Positions 56,930-64,000 of a DNA stretch of 64,000 nt are shown here, in pieces (position 1 is the first letter of the stretch; the number at the start of each line of letters is the position of its first letter). Below the pieces are notes generated by a model. It was given only the letters and a program-made list of their open reading frames with translations, was not told the DNA's origin and made no database searches. The position numbers were made by a program, and so were the translations under genes. The stretch is from contig NC_057861.1 in NCBI RefSeq assembly GCF_019393635.1, positions 378,434,315-378,498,314 on the forward strand, written 5' to 3'. The DNA is from Dromiciops gliroides (taxonomy: Eukaryota; Chordata; Mammalia; Microbiotheria; Microbiotheriidae).

Positions 56930-58400
56930 GAGGACTGATGAAAGTGTTCTATCAGCTGTAGGAAGCTATTCTGAAGCTATGAATTGGCAAACATCAATTG
57001 AGTGGAGTATGTGGGTCACATTGTATGAGGACAAGATTTGAGACCTAATTCAAAGAAACTACACACACCTCTTAAGTGATCACAAAATCTTAGAGACAAG
57101 AACTTTTTTGGGGATTTGGTAGTTACTATATCAATTTTAATAAGAAATAGGCTTTTCTTTTTGTGAATATATACAAATGTCATTGCAAAGACAGAGAACA
57201 AAAAGAGAAAGAAAATCAAATATGTCTTGAAACCTAAAAAAACTTTTGAATTTAGATGGAAAGACAAAAGCTGAAAAACAACTTTCAATGACTTAATTAA
57301 CTGCTTTACCATGATCTAGTATTGACATACCCAGATCCAAATAAATTTTTGTTCTTCATACAAATTCCAGCTTAGGAGGTTTTGAAAGATGTCCTTTACA
57401 TACAAAGTATATAAGAGAAAAAATAAGAAACATAATTATTTTGTGATATTGTGCTAGACTAATCCCTATTGAAGAAGAAATAAATATTAACAAACTATCC
57501 AAGGACATTTTAAAGCAGATGATCTCTAAAACTATTTTAAAAACTACTTCCTTCTGGATAAGAGAACTTGCAGTTTTGTCTAAAAAGAATTCTTTCACAA
57601 ATTGTTAAAAAAAAAAAAAGGGTGGGGGGTATTTCTCCTTTTCTCCCATATTTGAACAATATGTTCTTATTCTAAGTCAGTTGTATTACAAGTGCTCTTT
57701 TTTTATCCCTTGTTCTCCCTCTTTTTTTTTTAACATCTCCTTCTCCTATGAAATGCTTTATTTTTCTAACCTATGTTGCCACATATTACTGATAATTAGC
57801 TATATATTCCAAGTTGTCCTGAAAGGTTATAAAAATCAGATCTGTACCTTAGAAAACTGAATCTGCTAATAAGACAAGCAACAATCTTTTGCATTCTAAT
57901 ACAACTCTTTAATTTTAATTTTACTTCCTGACTTTGAACCAAAGTCAAAAGACTCTAATTGAGAAATATGCTTCTCCTAATAATTCTCATTCTTTTCAGT
58001 CAAGAGAATTCCCTGACAAGAGAAATGATTACTATAGGGCAATTGATTTCTCCAGTAGAGATTTTACAAGGTTTCTTTATACCCTGTCCATAAACTTGAA
58101 TTTTTCACTTTGAAGTGGGCCATCGTTAAGAACTCCGAAGAATATGCATATGAAGCAAAACTCTTAAGTGTAGATGAACAAAAATCCATGGGCTTATATC
58201 ATGACCAGTGTCCAAATGGATATGCTTGCCAAAAATTCATAAGAGCATTAGCCAATTATGATTGCAGGCTAAAATATAGCTTAAAATCTGATAGGAAAGC
58301 CTGCAGATGTTAATGTGAATGCAGATGCATTGTCCAGAATGTTACAAAATATAAAAGTTTTGATGCTTACAAAATGAAGTTGGGACTGTTAAAAGAAAGA
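56530..58400 (+). mobile_element. Ty3/gypsy-like pol fossil (RT and RNase H)
   Basis: Short protein words on the plus strand follow the Ty3/gypsy pol order. An RT palm motif YFDDIMVFGK appears just before the SINE at 56720. Wording like the thumb/connection region (VGHI-like) follows at about 57010-57040. The RNase H end, with KWAIVKNSEEYAYEAK and RALANYDCRLKYSLKSD, is at 58110-58300. The copy is clearly broken in many places and old. No LTRs are seen. Similar fossils are known in mammals as MamGypsy-type repeats. I cannot name the exact family, and the outer limits are approximate. Confidence 0.65.
56720..56923 (+). repeat. WSINE1-type SINE with (GA)n tail
   Basis: CAGCAGCTAGGTGGCGCAG...CCCCAATTGCCTCAC, then A5GA4 and about 30 GA units. 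A 14-bp duplication with one difference (56706-56719, 56924-56937) encloses both SINE and GA array, which shows that the array belongs to the SINE tail. It sits inside the gypsy-like fossil. Confidence 0.92.
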
Positions 58401-58999
58401 CCTAGAGAATGGGAAGAAGGGAGTGTATGTCTAAAAGGACTATACACCACAACTATTTATATCCCCTATGAGTATTAGTTGAACTTTCTAATAAACAGGT
58501 GTTGAAAATTAATCAACACACAACTTACTGAAGGGTTAGTAAAATAGACTGTCCACTAGTTGTACAATAACATTTTGATCACACTATGGCAATTAAAATT
58601 GATAAATCCAATTAAGGAGACTTTGTGTATCATTACAGAATAGAATAATGGAATCAAGATTGTTGAATGACACTCAGAAAATAACCTCACTGTTTTAAAA
58701 TGCTGATTTTTTTGTTGTGTCAAATTGATAATGATGTTGCTTTGTATTTACAACCTTTCCCCAGCTGATTTTATAAGAAACAACAAAAGTTTCATCCCAA
58801 GGGAAGAATGTAAAAAATAGGTCTCAAGTTCATTTGCATAAGGTAATCCTCATTGGTGGAGAATGATTACTTTATGTTCTGTCTATTTGTGAGAAGTAGA
58901 ATTAGAGAAAGCTTTTGAGAATTGAAATCCTAGTTCTCAAGACTCAGCACGTGAAGTTCTAGCCTCTCTTCAGTTAAAGGTCTCTGCTGAGAGAGAAAA
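58401..58999. other. unassigned DNA
   Basis: It may continue the pol fossil, but I see no motif. Confidence 0.35.
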
Positions 59000-59120
59000 A
59001 CAATCTGTCAATAAACATTTTTAAGCACACCAGGAACTGGGCTAAAAGCTAAGGATAGAAGTACTGAAAAGAAATACAGTTCCTGCCCTCAAGGAACTCA
59101 TGAGGTACTGGGAGAAGACA
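59000..59120 (-). repeat. L2 3' end, antisense
   Basis: GTCAATAAACATTTTTAAGC, CACCAGGAACTGGGCTAAAAG and TCCTGCCCTCAAGGAACTC are the reversed L2 terminus. Confidence 0.7.
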
Positions 59121-59254
59121 ATACACAAAAGAAAACTGACCAAGGAAGTTATCATCTTGATGGAGCTCAATTCAAAGAAGTGCAATAAGGTGAGCAATAA
59201 AGAGCTAATTGGCCTGGAAGTGCTCCTTAATGAGATTCTTTGAGAGGCCTCTTT

Positions 59255-59280
59255 GCCTCTTTGCCTCTTTGCCTCTTTCC
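59255..59280. repeat. short (TTTGCCTC)n tandem
   Basis: Three to four copies of TTTGCCTC in a row. Confidence 0.9.
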
Positions 59281-59464
59281 CCCACAACCCTCCATTCAGA
59301 GGAGGGTCATTTGGTCTTTACAGAAACCCTATGAAATAGTAGGTGTTAATACTATCCTCATTTTGGAGCAATATTTATATTTAAGTTAAGATGATTTTGG
59401 CAGTTATGATAATATCAATGAACTAATATAAAACTCATTAAAGAATAATTAACTCCACTTCAAT

Positions 59465-59572
59465 TGATTCATTTCAACAAATAGTCATTTAGTCACATGT
59501 GGGGCAAGACACTATCAAAGATAAAATAATCACATAATCTCTTCCCCCAAGAAGCTTACAATATGATTTTGG
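59465..59572 (-). repeat. L2 3' end, antisense fragment
   Basis: TTCAACAAATAGTCATTTAG and CCCAAGAAGCTTACAATATG suit a reversed L2 terminus. Confidence 0.55.
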
Positions 59573-60000
59573 GTTTTTTTTTTGTAAACAAGTGTCAATA
59601 AGACAAAAAAAATGACAACTTTCACATAAAGGCAGTCCATTCATAGGTATTTACATAATTGGAGTAGAGATTAAGTAAAATCACTTAAACTTATCAGGGA
59701 AGGATTAATTGGACGGATGGTAATTGAATTTACCTTGATGGAATGAAAGAGCCTTAGTAAATATACATGTAGGAGACCACTTCAGTTACATAAAATGATA
59801 GTGCAGATTAGGGTTTCGTAATTCCTTCCACGTAGACTACAGAAATGTGAATTGTATGTTATTTAATATGACTGGAAAGATTAGGTTAAAGAATTATTAT
59901 GGAAGTATATTTTTAAAAGAACAGAATTCCATTTTTTATTCAGGAAGTAATAGGAAGCTATATAAAGATTTTGAGCAGAGAACTGAAATCACTGTTAAGG
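59573..60000. other. unassigned DNA
   Basis: Nothing recognised. Confidence 0.4.
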
Positions 60001-60004
60001 ACTG

Positions 60005-60260
60005 GGAAGAGAAAGAGGACCTTGTGAGTTCAAATCCTGTCTCAGACACTTATTAGATGTGTGCACATGGATAAGTCACTTCACTTCTATTTGCCTCAGT
60101 TTCCTCTACTTTAAAGTGGGGATAATTAAAATATATATATATATATCTCAAATGTTTGTGGTGAGGATAAAATAAGATAATCTTTGTTTAAAAAATGTGC
60201 TTAGCACAATGCCTAATACATAAAAAAGTGTTATATAAAGCCTTATTCTCTTTCCTTTTC
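60005..60260 (+). repeat. MIR/THER1-class SINE
   Basis: GTTCAAATCCTGTCTCAGACAC, ATAAGTCACTTCACTTC, TTGCCTCAGTTTCCTC, GTGGTGAGGATAAAATAAG, GTGCTTAGCACAATGCC and TATATAAAGCC give head, core and L2-like tail in order. A TA run interrupts it. Confidence 0.8.
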
Positions 60261-60449
60261 CCTGGGGTAGGAGAAGAATTAGGATAATATCTTCAAAGTT
60301 ATGGATTCAAAACAAAGAAAGCATAGATAAGAAGGTGCAGTTTAAAGATGCTGAGTTTTTAAAAGGTTAAGGAAAATGTTGTCTGAGAAAAAATAGGTCA
60401 TTGAATTTGGTGATGAGAACATATTTGTGCTTTCCAGGAAGCAGATTAT

Positions 60450-60758
60450 TGTTGTTTGTCCTTTGTTCTCAAAGAATACCATGGCTTGGGGGATGATGTC
60501 ATGACTTGCAGTAAATTGGATTTAAGTGAGGCAGCGTGTGCTAAGTGACCAACATCACTCTCTCCTCCAGAGCCATTTGAGTCCAGTGGCAAGATACGTA
60601 TCAGAAAAACTGGAGAACAGCCCAGTACGTTTAAGGCAATTGCGGTTAAGTGACTTGCCCAGGGTCACATAGCTAGTAAGTGTCTGAGGTCAAATTTGAA
60701 CTCAGATCCTCCCAACTTCAGGGTTAGTGCTCTATCCCTTGTAACATCTAACTGCTGT
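60450..60758 (-). repeat. composite tRNA-SINE, antisense
   Basis: Reversed tail TTGTTTGTCCTTTGTTCTC, GATGATGTCATGACTTGC and CTCTCTCCTCCAGAGCC, then the reversed core and head. A perfect 13-bp duplication GGAAGCAGATTAT (60437-60449, 60759-60771). Confidence 0.95.
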
Positions 60759-60771
60759 GGAAGCAGATTAT

Positions 60772-61320
60772 AGGAGTATAGGGAAGTAGTAATGGAAAAG
60801 TGGAGGCAGTAATTGGAATGTGTTCATTTTTGAAGTTTTTTAAGGAATGGTGTCAGTGGTAGTGGTGGTGGGGGGTGATAGGAGGATATGACTAAAATTT
60901 TCTTAGGTTATGAGGGACCTTAAAATGTTTTCAAAGAGAGGTGAAGAAAACAGGAGAGAGGAATAGATTAGAGAGGGAAAACACCTAGAAAGTATAAGTG
61001 ATGGTCAGGTGCAGGAAAAGATAGGTGGGGGAAAATGAAGGGAATATCTTTAACCAGCGGAATAGAATCTAGGTTAAAATGTGCATCTGCTCTGCTACTA
61101 CTGGCCTCTTGACCAAACTGGATCACAAGATAACATGCCTAAGAGAATCTAAGGCTCTGGGTTCTGTACTCCCATGGTACAGAATCTTATCATCAACCAA
61201 ACCATTTTCAACCCTGGCAGAGTGCACTCCTCCCACTCCTTACCTTTTCCCCTCAAATTCCCCCTACATACCTTTTCTCCTTTTGTTCAGAAATAATCAA
61301 ATCAGCACTAATATCCCTCT
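60772..61320. other. unassigned DNA
   Basis: No recognised gene. The 97-codon frame at 61079-61372 has no domain. Confidence 0.4.
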
Positions 61321-61339
61321 GGAAAGAGTGGAACAATGG

Positions 61340-61412
61340 ACTACCCTACTATTCCACTTAGAGTGCCTGTAACATAAGAAGAGCTTAATAAATGCTCATT
61401 GACTTGATTTGA
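61340..61412 (+). repeat. L2 3' terminal fragment
   Basis: AGAGTGCCTGTAACATAAG and AGCTTAATAAATGCTCATTG. Confidence 0.6.
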
Positions 61413-61594
61413 GTCAGAGAAAAGTGTTTTCAAATTCTGACTTTGATGTTTACAAGCTAAGTTAATTCATGTAGGTTGCCTAATGAATTGCAAGTGAATT
61501 ATTAAATGTCTGTTGAATGTGAGTGACTGTGCTTAAATTAAATAACATATGCAATTTATTTTATAAAGAATATATCTTTTTAAGACTTGCTTTT

Positions 61595-61733
61595 CAATTT
61601 TTGAATTTTTTTTGTGAGGCAATGAGGGTCACACAGCTAGTGAGTGTCGAATATCTAAGCTGGATTTGAACTCAGGTCCTCTTGAATCCAGGGCCAGTTC
61701 TTTGTCCACTGTACCACCTAGCTGCCCCCTACC
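61595..61733 (-). repeat. SINE, antisense
   Basis: GTGAGGCAATGAGGGTCACAC (part of the usual text skipped), ending TACCACCTAGCTGCCCCC. A 9-bp duplication CTTGCTTTT (61586-61594, 61734-61742). Confidence 0.92.
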
Positions 61734-61742
61734 CTTGCTTTT

Positions 61743-62810
61743 AATGATCAATATATATGAATATAAAAATGAGTAAGCACTTGTTAACAGTCCCTAATTG
61801 GAACTTTTCAATTCAACTAGTTGGGGATCTCTATCAATAGCCAGGTAGGGTATGCTCAAGATGAGATAATTATCTTTTGGGATCTATCTCTAGATAAGAG
61901 GTCAGTTAATTATATTTCAGCTAAGAAGAATAAATAATACCATGTTCCAATGGGAATGAGTTTTCTGACTTTCAAAGTTATCAAAGCAAAGTTTTAAGAG
62001 CCTTCATAATATCTACTAGATAAATATAACTATTTTTTAGTATTAAAAGTAAAATCGTTATTTTTTTTTAAATAATCGTCTGCACTTAGGGGAGGACATT
62101 TGCAAGTTTTCCAATATAGGCCAAAATATACATGTTAATGTATATATAACAGAAGTATTTCTATACATGCATAGTGTGGTTACAGACTGTTTATTTTACT
62201 CATGAAATGAATGGTTTACTTGAATAATGGGTATGTTTTGGTTCACTCTGTCAACATCACAAAATTTACATCAGTTGAAGGTGCATTTACTACCCCAAGT
62301 GGCAGCTTTTTCTCTACTGACATCAGTTTATATATACACAAGTTGAATTCCCCTCATTGTTAATGTGACAGTGACTAGCATTTCAAGCAAATTTATTGAC
62401 CTGATAATTGTTAGAGGATATTTACTTCAAAAAGCGAACCAGAACAAATCAAATATACACTCATTTCCCCCAATCCCCTCTAGGGCATTTTCTCTTCTAC
62501 TTCACTTTGGTTCTTTGAGGCCAGTAGGTCTACTTAGCTGAATCTCTATGTAGTATTAGTTTTGAGTTCATGCCAGTTCAGTATCTCTGTTGGATATGGA
62601 AGAAGTGAAGAGGACCAAGGTGGCTCTCTGGAAAATCATCCCTTGCTTTTTAGGGTGGGCTTCAACACTTTACTTGGTCTCTTACCTCTGGATTCCTGTG
62701 GCTAGCTCTGCTCACTTTTCAAAGGCCACAAATGTTTTGCAGAGAATTCACTCTCTTCACAAGATACGGTAAGCATGAATAGAGGAGACACTGAGATCCC
62801 CCAGAAACAA
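61743..62810. other. unassigned DNA
   Basis: Nothing recognised. A 60-codon frame at 62590-62772 lacks a known domain. Confidence 0.4.
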
Positions 62811-62815
62811 ATGAG

Positions 62816-63049
62816 CTAAAGAGACTGTACCTGAAGCTGATTGCCCTCTTTGAATATCTCTGTAGCCTGTGAAAGAGCCTCCTTTTCAAAATGTGGATAG
62901 CCAGAACCATTCATAAGGTTGTTTTTACATTCTCCACAGTCAGTAACCCCTAAGCACTTTCTACTCATCACTATTTTCCTAAGAATAAGTTTGCTTGGTT
63001 CTTTAAGTGGAAATATGCTTTTTCTAGGCACTCTGCTGACCATGCACAA
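62816..63049 (-). other. 77-codon Cys-containing frame, doubtful
   Basis: On the minus strand it includes RKCLGVTDCGECKNNLMNGSGYPHFEKEALSQATEIF. The text looks more protein-like than other frames here, with a CxxC-type pair and a helix-like end. I do not recognise it. It could be an exon or a decayed retrocopy, or chance. No polyadenylation or clear splice context supports it. Confidence 0.2.
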
Positions 63050-64000
63050 GATCTATATTACAACTAGAGTATTTCATGTTCTCTCAGGCAACAATTTTAG
63101 TTATAAGTGCACTGCCATATGAGTCCCTGCAGAAATTCTCATGCTTTATATATCACAATTCCATGGCATGTCATTATATTTTACACGATCTCTTCAACTA
63201 TTGGAGTACAATTATATTTCTCTAGAGATTTAAATTAATGATTATGAACAATAACACCAAAGTATTTGGATTCATCAATTATAATTACAGATTAATAAAT
63301 TATAATACTAATGATAAGCAATTACTGATAGCAAATACTAATTGTGAGCATATTTGATGCATGCCAGGTAGAATTAAAATTCCAGATACACATTTAATTA
63401 CTGTTTTGACCTGAAGATTATTTTTTAAAGCTTAAATAAAATAAGCCGTTTTGTATCCCTGTGCTTTCCATTCCCAATAAATCTCAGGAGACTTCTTGTT
63501 GGAATAGGGCAAATTATTTACATTTCACCATTATGATAGTGTAGCTACATTTATTTTTCTGGGAATCAGAAAAAAGGTTCCAGAGATCTTAACTAATTAA
63601 TGAAATTGTCCATTAGTATTTTTCTTTGCTCCCTTAAGATGTAGAGCTTGTGATACCAATATGTTTTCCTCAATTGGAACTGCAGGGACTTATTATTCAA
63701 TCACATCTTTGAGGTAAAGAAGATCTATACCATCCTCCCTTTCTTAGTATTGTGAAAGAGAAAAGTCAAACAAGCTTCTCAAAAGTTTAAAATTGCACAA
63801 AATATTTCCATGAACAGATGTGTGGTGCTAGTAGTCATGTACATTCCTAGAGTTAATGTGACCTGTCACACAAATCTAAAGGTATATGTAAAAATGTCTT
63901 TGGGTTATCACTGAAATGAGAACATAGGAGGAGAATGTGTAATGTGCTATCCAATTTGGATAATAGGCATTTTATAACCTTTAGAGATATTTTTAAAATA
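63050..64000. other. AT-rich unassigned DNA
   Basis: No gene, RNA or repeat recognised. Confidence 0.4.

Overview
The window looks like marsupial nuclear DNA with no intact host gene. The strongest evidence is a tRNA-headed SINE present in more than twenty copies, with the box-like core GGCAGCTAGGTGG...CAGTGGATAGAGCAC...CTAGCTGTGTGACCCTGGGCAAGTCACTTAACC. It occurs with Bov-B/RTE, marsupial-type L1, L2, CR1/L3 and MIR-class fossils. The short SINE form ending in ...CCCCAATTGCCTCAC plus poly(A) is of the WSINE1 kind, which would fit an Australian marsupial, but I cannot fix the species. The sequence is AT-rich, full of microsatellites, and carries no exon series, splice-phased ORFs or conserved promoter that I can support.

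Layout. 0-12.7 kb: SINEs, ancient CR1/L3, L2 and MIR fragments, and GA/CT microsatellites. 12.7-14.2 kb: two L1 pieces head to head, then a solo LTR. 14.2-18.9 kb: SINEs, a 76-nt hairpin and AT-rich unassigned DNA. 18.9-24.3 kb: a decayed Bov-B (RTE) LINE invaded by an LTR and by an unclassified insertion that holds a UBE2C processed pseudogene, itself split by a SINE. 25.4-27.8 kb: a minus-strand NUP50 retrocopy whose 3' UTR is split by a solo LTR. 28.2-36.2 kb: L1 pieces, a 717-bp retroposon of unknown family ending in (CTA)n with a perfect 19-bp target duplication, an old ERV LTR with a tRNA-Phe-type primer site, and an L1 that keeps its 5' UTR, ORF1 end and 3' end but has little room for ORF2 (HAL1-like). 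37.3-44.4 kb: SINEs, some nested, large microsatellites and unassigned DNA. 44.4-48.0 kb: an antisense non-LTR LINE holding an unidentified processed pseudogene. 48.1-55.6 kb: an antisense L1 invaded by a solo LTR and by a young short LTR element (50.0-53.6 kb). 55.9-58.4 kb: another LTR of that family and a Ty3/gypsy-like pol fossil. 58.4-64 kb: L2/MIR fragments, two SINEs and unassigned DNA.

The parts relate as partners in retrotransposition rather than as genes. The LINEs present supply 3' tails that SINEs in the same window copy. L1-type activity explains the processed pseudogenes and the poly(A) SINEs. The nested target-site duplications give a relative chronology. All calls come from reading the sequence and from recalled family features. 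No database search was run.
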